A program made the position numbers and the translations under genes. From Promethearchaeota archaeon (GTDB lineage: Archaea; Asgardarchaeota; Lokiarchaeia; Sigynarchaeales; SOKP01): a stretch of 64,000 bases of DNA. Each line of letters starts with the position of its first letter. Position 1 is the stretch's first letter. Location of the stretch: NCBI GenBank assembly GCA_016839635.1, contig JAEOTV010000169.1, positions 41,649 through 105,648 on the forward strand, written 5' to 3'. Positions 26,422 to 36,062 of this stretch are shown here, piece after piece. Under the pieces are notes generated by a model. That model did no database searches. It worked only from the letters and a program-made list of their open reading frames with translations, and was not told where the DNA came from.

Positions 26422-27111
26422 ATGGTGAATAGGATTGGAATTCTAGGAGGAATTTCTTATGAGTCTACAATAAAATATTATGACTTGATACTAGAGAAAT
26501 ACTATGAGAAATTTCAAAATTATTACTATCCCGAAATAGTAATCTATAGCTTGAATTTTCAAAAGTTAACAGATTTAGAAAATCAGAATGAAAAAGAGAG
26601 ATATATTGAGTATTTAATGAGTGGTATTAAATCATTAGAAAATGCAGGGGTAACTTTTATAATAATAGCGGCAAATTCTCCACATGCGGTATATGAAGAT
26701 TTGGAAAGAATGTCAGAAGTACCGATTTTAAGTATAGTAAAAGCCACAGCCGAAAAAGCAAAACAAGAAAACATGAAAAAATTACTATTATTAGGGATAA
26801 AATTTACGATGCAATCTACCTTTTACCAGCAATATTGTAAGAAATTGGGAATTGAAGTAATAACACCTTCTGATGATGAACAAGATACAATAGAAAAAAT
26901 AATTTTTGATGAGCTAGTTATCGGTTTTTTTAAAAATGAATCTAAAAAAGAGTTACTCCAAATTATACATAATAATAATGACGTAGACGGAGTAATTTTA
27001 GGATGTACAGAATTACCATTAATTCTGACGCAACGAGACACAGATATAAAATTATTAGATACAATGGAACTCCATGTAGACGCTACTCTTGACCATTTTT
27101 TAAAGTTATAA
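26422..27111 (+). CDS. Aspartate/glutamate racemase-family protein, one catalytic Cys missing
   Basis: 229 residues. The N-terminal GILGGISYESTIKYY and the C-terminal GVILGCTELPLIL (Cys195) are classic for Asp/Glu racemases. The first cysteine, normally in CNT-H, is replaced: the site reads AANSPH (Ala84). Some relatives with a single Cys have altered stereospecificity or act as isomerases. ATG is preceded by AAAGGG. The start of the next gene is 57 bases away. Confidence 0.78.
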   Translation: MVNRIGILGGISYESTIKYYDLILEKYYEKFQNYYYPEIVIYSLNFQKLTDLENQNEKERYIEYLMSGIKSLENAGVTFIIIAANSPHAVYEDLERMSEVPILSIVKATAEKAKQENMKKLLLLGIKFTMQSTFYQQYCKKLGIEVITPSDDEQDTIEKIIFDELVIGFFKNESKKELLQIIHNNNDVDGVILGCTELPLILTQRDTDIKLLDTMELHVDATLDHFLKL

Positions 27112-27168
27112 AGTTTTTTTAAGTTTCAAGTGCTATTTATTATAATTATATCCTAAAGGTAATAGCTT

Positions 27169-29439
27169 ATTGGACGATTTAAACTTACAACGGTCAAATT
27201 CAAAGATCTTGCTCCAATTATATTAGTTATGCTATTACTTTTTGTATCAACTGCATGCGCTAATATGCTTATTCCTAGTTATGCGGCAATACAAATTGCA
27301 TTTAGTATTCCTGAAGCTTTAATTGCGATTCCTGATGCTTTCTTTGTGTTAATTAGTGCTTTTTTTGCGCTCCTTTGGGGGTATTATTCTGATAGAATTA
27401 ATAGAAAGAGGGTTATTCTGATAGGAGCCCTTTCATGGACAATAGGGATGATACTAACTGCGATATCAAGTTCTTACATTATGTTAGTCCTTTCCAGAAT
27501 TGCAAGTGGTGCAGGATTAGGGTGTGTTTTACCCGTGGGTTATTCAATTATTTCGGATGCAATACCCCCAGAAGAAAGATCTGGTTGGTTTGGAACCTTA
27601 GCGATTTTAAGTTCTATATCAAACGGAGCCGGACAAGGATTATCCTCTTTTCTTGGACCAATTCTTACATGGAGATTTCCATTTCTTTTATTATCTGGAA
27701 TAAGTATCATTATAGTAATTATTCTCTTTTTTGTGAAAATCCCTCAACGTGGAGCAAGTGAAGATGAATTATTAGAGTTAGTAGAATTGGATTTGGAATA
27801 TAGTTATCGAATTTCTAAAGAGGACCTAAAAACAATAATTAATAAAAAAACAAATCGTTATTTGATAATCCAGGGCTTTTTTTCCATAGTCCCTGGAACT
27901 GTTTTAGTATATTTTACAACCTCAATGTTAGTACTTCAATATTTCAATCTGATTCCTGTTGAGATAAGACTTCAAACAGCCACAATTTTTGCTGGAATGA
28001 TTGGAATTGGATATATCTTAGGTAATAGTGTTTTTGCTCGTCTAGGAGACGTGTTATTTCGCAAAAATAAAAAAAATAGAGTAAGGTTAGCAACAATATG
28101 CCTTATTCTATCAATTCCATTTGCTCTTATTCTTCTTCTTTCTTTAAGACCAATTGATCCTAATGATTTAACCAACATTACTTATCCTAGTCCAATTCCA
28201 ACAGAAGAGCTTTTTTTATATATGATAAGAACAATTGGTGAAATATTTGTTGCTTATCCGACATATATTATTTTCTTTATTTTTGCTGTAATGGCTTCGA
28301 TGTTAGCAGCTGGACCAGTAGCGAATAGAAGTGCTGTAATGATAGATGTTAATATGCCTGAACATAAAGGTACAGCAGCCTCTTTTTTTAAGCTATCAGA
28401 ACAATTAAGTAAAGGAATAACATTATTGATATCATATACATTAATTTCTCTTCTTGGAGGTACTTTTAATATGATATTTTTCAGTATATTTTTTTGGATC
28501 CCCGCAGCGATCTATTGGTTATTAGCCAATAGAAACGTAGAAAAAGATATGACTTTTAAATCTAGAATTTTGTCAGAAAGAAAACAACTAAGTTTAATTG
28601 ATTATATTTTTGAGTTAGAAATCCAAATGGATAGAGCGAATCAAAAAGTACAAGATTCTAAGTATTATATAACTAATGATACTAAGAAATTTAACAAATT
28701 ACTTGAGGAGTCATTGAATATATATAAATTCTGTGAACGTGAAGGAGTATCTCGAAGTATTACAAATATTGAAAAAAAAGCCCATATAATGTATTTAAGG
28801 GTTCTTTTAATTAAACATGAAGCAAATGGTTTTTTTAATAAGCTGAACCAACCAGATATAACAGTAGATGAGAAAAAAAATATAATGAAGGTTCTTAGAC
28901 AAATCTATACTAAAATAAGTGAATGGGAGAAAAGTACCTTTGGAGAAATTCAAACCTATTATGAAGATGCATATTTGAAAATCATTGAAGCGAGATTAAA
29001 CCGAAAACAACATTTATTTAAATCATTAAGGAGTATATCTGATTCAATTAAAATTTATGAGCGTGTTAAATATCTACTTAACGAAAGGCTTGAAATTGTT
29101 TTTGAAAAACCCGATTTAACAGAAGAAGAAACTATTGTACGCGATAGAGAACAAGAATTATTTAATAAATGTTCGAATTCCTTAAATGCAACAATAAAAC
29201 TTAAGGAGGAAATAGAAAATACATTGAATCAATTAAATGAAAAAGGAGTTCAAACCGAGGATTTACTTAAAATATCTGATCTTGCTTTAGAATATGATAT
29301 AGATTTATACAATGTAATTATTGATACATTTCAACAAGATAATAAAACAAAAAAAGCACTGATTGAAGCACTTGATAAAATCGATGAAATTTTCAGTCTA
29401 TATGATGAATGGAAGGAGATTGAACTTAAAGTTTTTTGA
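27169..29439 (+). CDS. MFS transporter with long C-terminal helical domain
   Basis: The first ATG is at 27229 (736 residues), but the frame reads back without stop to 27166 and adds a sensible N-terminus (TVKFKDLAPIILV) that completes the first membrane helix. I place the start at ATT 27169, eight bases after AAAGGT. About 12 membrane segments lie in residues 1-465, with the DRINRKRVILIG signature, and about 290 charged helical residues follow in the cytosol. The transported substrate is unknown; the tail may bind a partner. Confidence 0.75.
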   Translation: MGRFKLTTVKFKDLAPIILVMLLLFVSTACANMLIPSYAAIQIAFSIPEALIAIPDAFFVLISAFFALLWGYYSDRINRKRVILIGALSWTIGMILTAISSSYIMLVLSRIASGAGLGCVLPVGYSIISDAIPPEERSGWFGTLAILSSISNGAGQGLSSFLGPILTWRFPFLLLSGISIIIVIILFFVKIPQRGASEDELLELVELDLEYSYRISKEDLKTIINKKTNRYLIIQGFFSIVPGTVLVYFTTSMLVLQYFNLIPVEIRLQTATIFAGMIGIGYILGNSVFARLGDVLFRKNKKNRVRLATICLILSIPFALILLLSLRPIDPNDLTNITYPSPIPTEELFLYMIRTIGEIFVAYPTYIIFFIFAVMASMLAAGPVANRSAVMIDVNMPEHKGTAASFFKLSEQLSKGITLLISYTLISLLGGTFNMIFFSIFFWIPAAIYWLLANRNVEKDMTFKSRILSERKQLSLIDYIFELEIQMDRANQKVQDSKYYITNDTKKFNKLLEESLNIYKFCEREGVSRSITNIEKKAHIMYLRVLLIKHEANGFFNKLNQPDITVDEKKNIMKVLRQIYTKISEWEKSTFGEIQTYYEDAYLKIIEARLNRKQHLFKSLRSISDSIKIYERVKYLLNERLEIVFEKPDLTEEETIVRDREQELFNKCSNSLNATIKLKEEIENTLNQLNEKGVQTEDLLKISDLALEYDIDLYNVIIDTFQQDNKTKKALIEALDKIDEIFSLYDEWKEIELKVF

Positions 29440-29443
29440 GATA

Positions 29444-29776
29444 TTAATTATTAAATTCACTTCTTAACAACTCATGCATTTCACAGGTTTCATCTTTTGA
29501 AAGTTCATGTGGCGATTTTCCTCTATTATATGAAAAATCAGGAGATTCTGGACTAAAACATAAATTCACTAATAAAATCAAACAATTTCTGACACGTATT
29601 GCATTTGAAATTTCTTTATCGAGATCTTTCATTAACTTAATTAGAGCCTTAAATCTCTTTACCTCACTATTCTCATAAATTTCCAGTATTTTGTCGAAAC
29701 AATCTGCCATTTTACAAATAATATCTTGAAAAATAATTTCGGTTCGTATAATCCCACAGTGCTTAAGCAAATACAT
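29444..29776 (-). CDS. Small hypothetical protein
   Basis: 110 residues, helical in the first 70 (ILEIYENSEVKRFKALIKLM), with scattered cysteines (five). Its stop lies five bases from the stop of the convergent MFS gene. No family recognised. Confidence 0.45.
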   Translation of the reverse strand: MYLLKHCGIIRTEIIFQDIICKMADCFDKILEIYENSEVKRFKALIKLMKDLDKEISNAIRVRNCLILLVNLCFSPESPDFSYNRGKSPHELSKDETCEMHELLRSEFNN

Positions 29777-29852
29777 AATGAATTATATATTTAAGAATAT
29801 CTATATTCTCGTTTCTCATAGGAAAAAAGGTATAATAAGACGTTTTGATTAA

Positions 29853-30128
29853 TCATTCATGCATTAATTCCACAAATATTATTCCCATTCTCTTAGGGAA
29901 AATTCCAATTCGATCTCCATCTTTGATTTGATTTTGAATTCCAGAATATTTGTTATTAATAAAAATATGACTAATTTCATCCTGTGTAATTTCCAGTTTA
30001 TTTAGTATATCAAAAATAGATTCAATTTCTTCCGGTTTGATATTTAAAGTGATTGGAAGACCACCTACATTATTAACATGTGGTAATTTTTCTCTTAAAT
30101 CCCCGTAAAGTTTAATTTTTATGACCAT
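29853..30128 (-). CDS. MoaD/ThiS-like beta-grasp protein without C-terminal GG
   Basis: 91 residues. Beta-grasp signs: KIKLYGDLREKLP at the start, EEIESIFDILNKL, then IFINNKYSGIQNQIKDGDRIGIFP. The end (MGIIFVELMHE) lacks the diglycine needed to carry sulfur or be conjugated. It resembles the Ub-Mut7C type used as a binding domain. It is a single gene on the minus strand. Likely a structural or regulatory relative of MoaD. Confidence 0.65.
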   Translation of the reverse strand: MVIKIKLYGDLREKLPHVNNVGGLPITLNIKPEEIESIFDILNKLEITQDEISHIFINNKYSGIQNQIKDGDRIGIFPKRMGIIFVELMHE

Positions 30129-30297
30129 ATTATCTTAACCTTAATCCAGGGCAAAGTTATGTAAAATATTTTCGATTTAATAAATCAATTGTTAGTAAAA
30201 ATATGAATTTATTCTTCCATGAACAAAGAAATCCATCTTTAATATAAAATTTCGCTTTATAGATTAAAAATTAGTACTTAATTAAACAAAAAGTAAA

Positions 30298-30840
30298 CTA
30301 TGCTACACCTTCAATAAATATATCTATTGTTTGCTCCAAATCTATAATATCTTCGATATCTTTTATTTCAGTGCTAGCAATTTTCTCAAGAAATCCTTTC
30401 AAAAGTTTTTCTTTGCTTTTATTTTGAGGAAATATTAAAGAACTCTTGTAATGTTCCCAGTCCAGGATATTGGTGAATATAAGGAACAGAACTTCAATGT
30501 GAGAATAATCTATCAAACTTTGAAGTTTATCTCTTGTGATCATTTCCTTAGTATGATCTGTGTAGAAGTCTGAAAGGTCATCATAATAGTCTGTTAATCG
30601 AGCGATATTGCCAAGTTGAGTCCGCAAAGCAGCTTGATTTATTGGACTCTCCTCATCTTTATACATTATAGCAAAATATTGGTTAATAAAATCCTTCAAT
30701 CTTTGAAGTTTTTGTTGAAATATTCTTGTTTTGACGATTCGCTCGAAGAGTGGACTCTCACGCATTTTATAAAAACGAAGTTCAAATTTAACAATATCTA
30801 GTATATCTAAGAAAAGCTCTTTGATATCAATGTTTTCCAT
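30298..30840 (-). CDS. Helical hypothetical protein
   Basis: 180 residues, nearly all helix by composition, without signal or membrane segments. ATG is preceded by GGAG at five bases, so the start is sound. Features are aromatic-charged helices (LFLDILDIVKFELRFYKM, IDYSHIEVLFLIFTNILDW). Function not recognised. Confidence 0.5.
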   Translation of the reverse strand: MENIDIKELFLDILDIVKFELRFYKMRESPLFERIVKTRIFQQKLQRLKDFINQYFAIMYKDEESPINQAALRTQLGNIARLTDYYDDLSDFYTDHTKEMITRDKLQSLIDYSHIEVLFLIFTNILDWEHYKSSLIFPQNKSKEKLLKGFLEKIASTEIKDIEDIIDLEQTIDIFIEGVA

Positions 30841-30971
30841 GTTTCTCCTCTTTAATAAAACTTAATAATTTCTATTGCAATACAATTTTAAATAAATTAA
30901 TTTCTATTTATATTTTTATATTTGAAATCTTAAAAAAATTTTTTCTAATGAGTAAATTTTATAGTAAAAGT

Positions 30972-31949
30972 TTAAAATCTTAAAGGGAAAGTATGATCAG
31001 GGATAATTGGTTTAACTCGTTTGGATGAATATTTTAATTTTTCATTTCTTTTAACCAATTTCTTGAATAATATTGCTTGAGTATGAATTTTAACAATTCT
31101 TATTGGACATCGAATCATGAAATTCACATTATTACGATTTAATTTTCTTAATTGAAGAAATTCTGAAAAAAAGCGTGTAGCTTTTTTCTGTGATTTTTTC
31201 TTTTCAAAAGAGATAAAACGCTCAGCTATTTTATTAAGATTTGGAGAATCTCGAAAACAGTAATAATTCGATGCCTTTAAAGCCCATTTTATTGCTTCTA
31301 ACTGATATTTTGTTGGATTTAAATCCTTTAGGAATGAAATCGCAAGAGAGAAAAGGGAGATCATTAAATTCATAGCAGTGCTTTTGATCATTTCAGGCAT
31401 ATTAATTTGAATTTTTGGACGAATGTCTTCTCTTAAATCATCTCCATATAAAATTGAACTATTTATTAAAACATTTCCCAATACAATTTTTCGTGGTGCA
31501 AACAATGAGGAGAAGAGTTTATTCACTCGGAATATCTTATGAAAGATGGTTTCTTCCCAATATTTTTTTTTAGTTAAAAAATGGCTTACGAATATCCCCG
31601 TAGTTTGGTTGATTACTCCTAAAATTCTTTTAGAAAAGTGGTTGTTAAATTCCCTAAAGTTATGCTTAATTTCTAAAGAAATAAAGTATTTTTCTATTTC
31701 CTTAATGTGATGGTTAGAAACTCTGTCCTTAAAAATTATTAGTAGATCGCAATCGGATATTGTTGATGCTTCATTTTTAGATAGCTGGCTCCCAAATAAT
31801 AAAATTGAGATGATTTTATTAATTCCAATCTCTTTATTTATTAATGTGATTATATCCTTAATATAATTACAGGATTGATCATTAATTCCGTATAATATTA
31901 ATTTATCTCTGATTTTTTTATGACTTTCAATGAAACTGGTATCTTGCAA
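30972..31949 (-). CDS. Nucleotidyltransferase-domain protein (MNT-like)
   Basis: 325 residues from TTG. The N-terminal domain has the DNA polymerase-beta-type pattern LLFGSQLSKNEASTISDCDLLI: a GS motif and the metal-binding D-x-D form (DCD, about 60-62). A helical domain follows, HEPN-like in layout, and the C-terminus is basic. Enzymes of this class adenylylate proteins, RNA or drugs. No separate HEPN partner lies next to it, so the two halves may be fused. Substrate unknown. Confidence 0.7.
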   Translation of the reverse strand: MQDTSFIESHKKIRDKLILYGINDQSCNYIKDIITLINKEIGINKIISILLFGSQLSKNEASTISDCDLLIIFKDRVSNHHIKEIEKYFISLEIKHNFREFNNHFSKRILGVINQTTGIFVSHFLTKKKYWEETIFHKIFRVNKLFSSLFAPRKIVLGNVLINSSILYGDDLREDIRPKIQINMPEMIKSTAMNLMISLFSLAISFLKDLNPTKYQLEAIKWALKASNYYCFRDSPNLNKIAERFISFEKKKSQKKATRFFSEFLQLRKLNRNNVNFMIRCPIRIVKIHTQAILFKKLVKRNEKLKYSSKRVKPIIPDHTFPLRF

Positions 31950-32039
31950 AATGAACCATTATATTATATTCAGTATTAATAACATAGCAATTTTTTTTTT
32001 GTTAAATTATAATGCATTTCGAATTTGATAAAAATATAA

Positions 32040-32831
32040 TTAACGAAAGTAGGAATCTGCACCTTTGTCTTCTTTAGGCGGTCTTATGAATTGGTCTGCT
32101 TGTTTTTTAATTGATTCAAAAATTCCTTCCATTTCTTTTATTTTTTCATTAAGTTTACTAAAATCCATGTCAATAGAGAAATATTCTTTTAACAAGCTCA
32201 CAAGAGCTTTTGAACTACGAGGATCAAGAGTCATCATTGGCATAGGTAACGTTTCTGCCAATAAACAAACCCCAGGCCCGTAACCATTTGCTCCTGCCCA
32301 AGCGGGCAAGATACCATTTGCTCCAGAAATGTATCCCCCCTCATATAATTTGGTATTTTCAAACTCAAAGAATGATTGAACTAATTCTTGATTAGTCCCA
32401 CATACATATACCAGTGGACTATCATGAACTTGATCAGTAATCATTGCTCCTGTGCTTAGATACATTTTTACTTTCCCCCCAGTAATTTTATCCATTTCTT
32501 CACAAAACACTTTTGAGAATTCAAACACTCCAGCGGGACTCTGAGGTTGATAATCTGCGGTTAAAATAAAAAAATCATTTCCATCTTTTTTATCTGTTGA
32601 TTTATAATATAGTTTTGCTACAGGAATTTCTAATGATCCATTTTCTACAATTGATTTAGGAGGAAAATCAAAATATTGAATATTCAAAAATTCTTTGGCA
32701 TTTAATGACTCTTGTATTGATGTAATTGCCAATTTCGCAACTAAAGCAATTCCCGGCCATCCAATCAGGACCACTGGATTAATAATAGCCTCCTTTTCCA
32801 AATCAAATTTTTTTTCAATATTTATATACAT
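32040..32831 (-). CDS. PAC2-family protein (proteasome assembly chaperone-like)
   Basis: 263 residues. Family signs are IIGWPGIALVAKLAIT, the SPAGVFEFSKVF region, YEGGYISGANGILPAWAGANGYGPGVCLL and a C-terminal helix. Archaeal PAC2 proteins resemble eukaryotic proteasome assembly chaperones but their role is not fixed. It is 26 bases downstream of a zinc-ribbon membrane protein gene on the same strand. Confidence 0.85.
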   Translation of the reverse strand: MYINIEKKFDLEKEAIINPVVLIGWPGIALVAKLAITSIQESLNAKEFLNIQYFDFPPKSIVENGSLEIPVAKLYYKSTDKKDGNDFFILTADYQPQSPAGVFEFSKVFCEEMDKITGGKVKMYLSTGAMITDQVHDSPLVYVCGTNQELVQSFFEFENTKLYEGGYISGANGILPAWAGANGYGPGVCLLAETLPMPMMTLDPRSSKALVSLLKEYFSIDMDFSKLNEKIKEMEGIFESIKKQADQFIRPPKEDKGADSYFR

Positions 32832-32857
32832 TTTAAAAGCGTTCTCTAATATTTATT

Positions 32858-33943
32858 TTACTTTATAATAAAAGACAGATTTTCTCCACATTTAGGACAA
32901 AATTTTTCGGGTGCGGAGATAAAATTTCCGCAATAAGGGCAATAAAACTTTTCTTTGAGAGGTGTAATAGGGGTAGAATCCTCTTTCTCAGTATCTTCAT
33001 ACAATTCTTGTCGTAGTGGATAAGATTCTTTGGATATTTCTCTAGTAGGATAATATCCTTGTTGATAAAGATAATTCAAATCTTTTTTAGCCTTAAAAGA
33101 TGAGAATAGTGAAGTTAATAAACATATAAATAATGGTGCAAAAATAATATCAGCAAAACTTACAAGTATATCATATAAAATAATCGCTCCATAATTTCTT
33201 GTTATTGGATCATACCAACTATAATAACTTGCTATAAAACTTGCTGAATTTGTATTCAGAATAAAATTAAATATCGAATTGAAAAAATAACTAATAATGG
33301 AAATTAAAAGAACATTTATTACAAAAACACCAATTATTTTCCAGAATCCCCCTTTAGCAATAGCACGAGCTTCTGAAATAGGGTTTTTCTTTGATTCTAT
33401 ATTATAAGTGAATACTAGAAAAATGAAAAATACGAAAACAATAATAGCAGGAACAAATAATAATAATGAGCTTAAGGGTAAAAATATCCCTAATATTAAA
33501 ATCACTAAAAATATCTTTTTATTGAATGCTGATTTAATTGCTTCCACAAAACTTATCTCATCTCTCATGAATTTCCTAAAGACATATGTACTAACAGTAC
33601 ACATAGCAATTGAAATAATTACTGCACCTATTAAGTTTTGAAGAAATATTAGTATATAGCTTAAAATTAAAAATATGGAGAGAAAATTCCATTCATTTGC
33701 AGTGAGGGTTAATCCATCATAAAATTTATCCATTATCTGGGTGTAAGTTATTTCAAGTGTACTTAGATAATATCTAAAATCGGTTAGTAAGAAGATATCT
33801 AATAATATTAGTATTATTTGAAAAAATGCTAACGGCAAGATTATTGTTCCGTATGTTTTTATAAACAATTTAAATCCATCATTTAAGATGTCTTTAAAAC
33901 GTCTATTTGCTAGGTTCGCTAATCTTATAGGATTTACTTCCAT
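32858..33943 (-). CDS. Polytopic membrane protein with C-terminal zinc ribbon
   Basis: 361 residues with about six membrane segments (first about 25-50) and a domain resembling the membrane part found with glycerophosphodiesterase-type proteins. The cytosolic C-terminus ends with a zinc ribbon CPYCGNFISAPEKFCPKCGENL, nearly the same as that of the subtilisin at 15687-19718. It lies just upstream of the PAC2 gene. Function unknown; the ribbon may recruit a shared partner. Confidence 0.7.
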   Translation of the reverse strand: MEVNPIRLANLANRRFKDILNDGFKLFIKTYGTIILPLAFFQIILILLDIFLLTDFRYYLSTLEITYTQIMDKFYDGLTLTANEWNFLSIFLILSYILIFLQNLIGAVIISIAMCTVSTYVFRKFMRDEISFVEAIKSAFNKKIFLVILILGIFLPLSSLLLFVPAIIVFVFFIFLVFTYNIESKKNPISEARAIAKGGFWKIIGVFVINVLLISIISYFFNSIFNFILNTNSASFIASYYSWYDPITRNYGAIILYDILVSFADIIFAPLFICLLTSLFSSFKAKKDLNYLYQQGYYPTREISKESYPLRQELYEDTEKEDSTPITPLKEKFYCPYCGNFISAPEKFCPKCGENLSFIIK

Positions 33944-34082
33944 ATTTATGGTGATAAATTTTTTTTTTACTTTATTTAATAATTATATGCAAAAAGATAT
34001 AATTGTATGACTTATTCATTACAATAGAAGGTATTTTTTCAATTAAGTATTACTAATTGTAATTTATTTAGTTTATGTGTTT

Positions 34083-35966
34083 ATGATTATAAAAAAACGA
34101 GCCAGTCGTCAAATTCCAGGCATTATATCGTATTTAGAATTATTTTCATCAAAAAAATTAGCAGTTTCTATCTTCTTTGGGATTCCATTTCTTTTAGGAA
34201 TACTATCCCTTTTATTAAATTATATTTGGATTGGATATATAGATTTTTTTCATTTTATTCGCTTTATTTTTCTTTTCTTATTAACTTCAGGGATTGGGAG
34301 CCTATTTTCTATCTTATTTTACTCAAGAAAAGCACCAATTTTAAGAATACCCCCAACTGGATGGTCAATACAGATGAATGCATTTTTTAGTATTATCATG
34401 GAACTCACATTTATTTTTGGTCAATTAGTCTCCATTATATTGAACGATATAACACATGCAGAAGTATTTCTAATATTAGGGACCATCCTGGCATATATTG
34501 TAGCTTTTGTTATTTATTTTTCATTCACAACTGCAGGTCGATCTGGCAATATAATTCTATCATTAGTACAACCCGTAACAGTAATATTAATCTATAGTCT
34601 TTTTACAGGTCAATTTCGAATTGATTTTTTTGCTAGAGCGATGATATTTTTCGTTGTATGCGCATTATTTTTTGCTATACCTTATAGAAGAGGATTGTTT
34701 CGAGTAAGTAATATTTATCAAGAGGTAACTGGAATGGGAGGATATCCATTTATTAGAGCATTTATTCTTTCTATGCTGACTGATGGTAATGACGAGTTAA
34801 TAGAAGGTTTTTTTGATAAGGTTGGAATAGAGTCTGAAGTAAAAATCCAATACTTAATAATAAGGAATGTTAAAACTAAGAAAATTAAAGGATTATTGAT
34901 AATACCAAATATTCATTTTGGCCCTTTTAAAACCTGTGGGTCATCAGATTTACCTGAATATATTTACAAGGAATTTCAAGACATCCCTGGAACTACAGTT
35001 TATCATACTACAAATGATCATACTCTAAATTTAACTACACAAGAAAATGTTGAAAAAGTAATTAAAAGAATTAGAAAGGATTTTAATGAAATAAATAATA
35101 ACACAGGAATTGAATGGAAAACAGAAATAAAAGAATTTACAAGAAAGATTTCTAATTCAGCTAAGCTTATTGGAACAGAAATTCAAAATGTTCCGATTGT
35201 GTTTATAACAAGACATCCACTCCCTTCTGATGATATTGAGTCAGAAATTGGAGATAATATAAGAAAAATTGCATTGTCTAACAAATATAAAGAAGTCGTC
35301 GTTATTGACTCTCACAACGCTATAATAGGAGATGAAATATTGATTAAAACAGAAACTATAGAAGCAAATGATTTAATTGATGTTGTTAAAAAATTTATGG
35401 AGAGCGAAACTGTTAAAAGAATCGAAAATGCTCCAATGTTATATGGAGTTGCGAAAGATCGTTTAAAGGAATTTTCGGAATATGAAGGAATTGGATTCGG
35501 GGGAATGGTGGTCCATTTGTTTAAAAACCGGTTAACGGAACAAAAAACCGTTTTAATTCACTTTGATGCGAATAATGCTTATGTAGAGGTCCGTTCTAAT
35601 ATCCTGAATTTTCTACAAAATCGTGGAATAGAGAGAGGGGAGATAACCACATCAGATTCACATACAGTTGCTCGCCAATTTTCAAATCGGGGATATTCCC
35701 CAATTGGAGATAAAATACAAACTGGGTTTATTCTTAAAAAATTAGAAACATTAATAGAAGAAGCTGAAGAAGATTTAGAACCAGTTGAATTTCTTTACAA
35801 AGATTCTTCTGAACGGGTTAAGATTTGGGGAAATCCTCTTTATTTTAATGCAATAATTGACACTCTAAAAGCTTGTATTAAAGTTTCTCAAAGTTTGTTG
35901 ACGATAAGTTTAATTGCTCCTACATTCTTATCATTGATTTTATTAATTTTTTTATATACACTCTAA
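34083..35966 (+). CDS. DUF2070 archaeal membrane protein
   Basis: 627 residues from ATG 34083 (GTG two codons before is possible). About seven membrane helices span 20-205. A large soluble domain then carries PNIHFGPFKTCGSSDLPEY, HTTNDHTLNLT and DSHNAI, and a last membrane helix closes the protein. This is the archaea-specific DUF2070 family, often called a predicted membrane protein and suggested to be enzymatic because of its conserved His/Asp residues. No partner is clear. Confidence 0.82.
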   Translation: MIIKKRASRQIPGIISYLELFSSKKLAVSIFFGIPFLLGILSLLLNYIWIGYIDFFHFIRFIFLFLLTSGIGSLFSILFYSRKAPILRIPPTGWSIQMNAFFSIIMELTFIFGQLVSIILNDITHAEVFLILGTILAYIVAFVIYFSFTTAGRSGNIILSLVQPVTVILIYSLFTGQFRIDFFARAMIFFVVCALFFAIPYRRGLFRVSNIYQEVTGMGGYPFIRAFILSMLTDGNDELIEGFFDKVGIESEVKIQYLIIRNVKTKKIKGLLIIPNIHFGPFKTCGSSDLPEYIYKEFQDIPGTTVYHTTNDHTLNLTTQENVEKVIKRIRKDFNEINNNTGIEWKTEIKEFTRKISNSAKLIGTEIQNVPIVFITRHPLPSDDIESEIGDNIRKIALSNKYKEVVVIDSHNAIIGDEILIKTETIEANDLIDVVKKFMESETVKRIENAPMLYGVAKDRLKEFSEYEGIGFGGMVVHLFKNRLTEQKTVLIHFDANNAYVEVRSNILNFLQNRGIERGEITTSDSHTVARQFSNRGYSPIGDKIQTGFILKKLETLIEEAEEDLEPVEFLYKDSSERVKIWGNPLYFNAIIDTLKACIKVSQSLLTISLIAPTFLSLILLIFLYTL

Positions 35967-36062
35967 AATCTTTTGGATTATTTAATAAAAAAAAATTCAA
36001 TATTTATATAATCCAATCTCTTAATTTTTATTTATACTAATAAAATTAAAAAAAATTAGCAT

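Noticed and set aside
27435..27761. Plus-strand frame of 108 codons inside the MFS gene
   Set aside because: Out of frame within clear MFS coding sequence; shadow.
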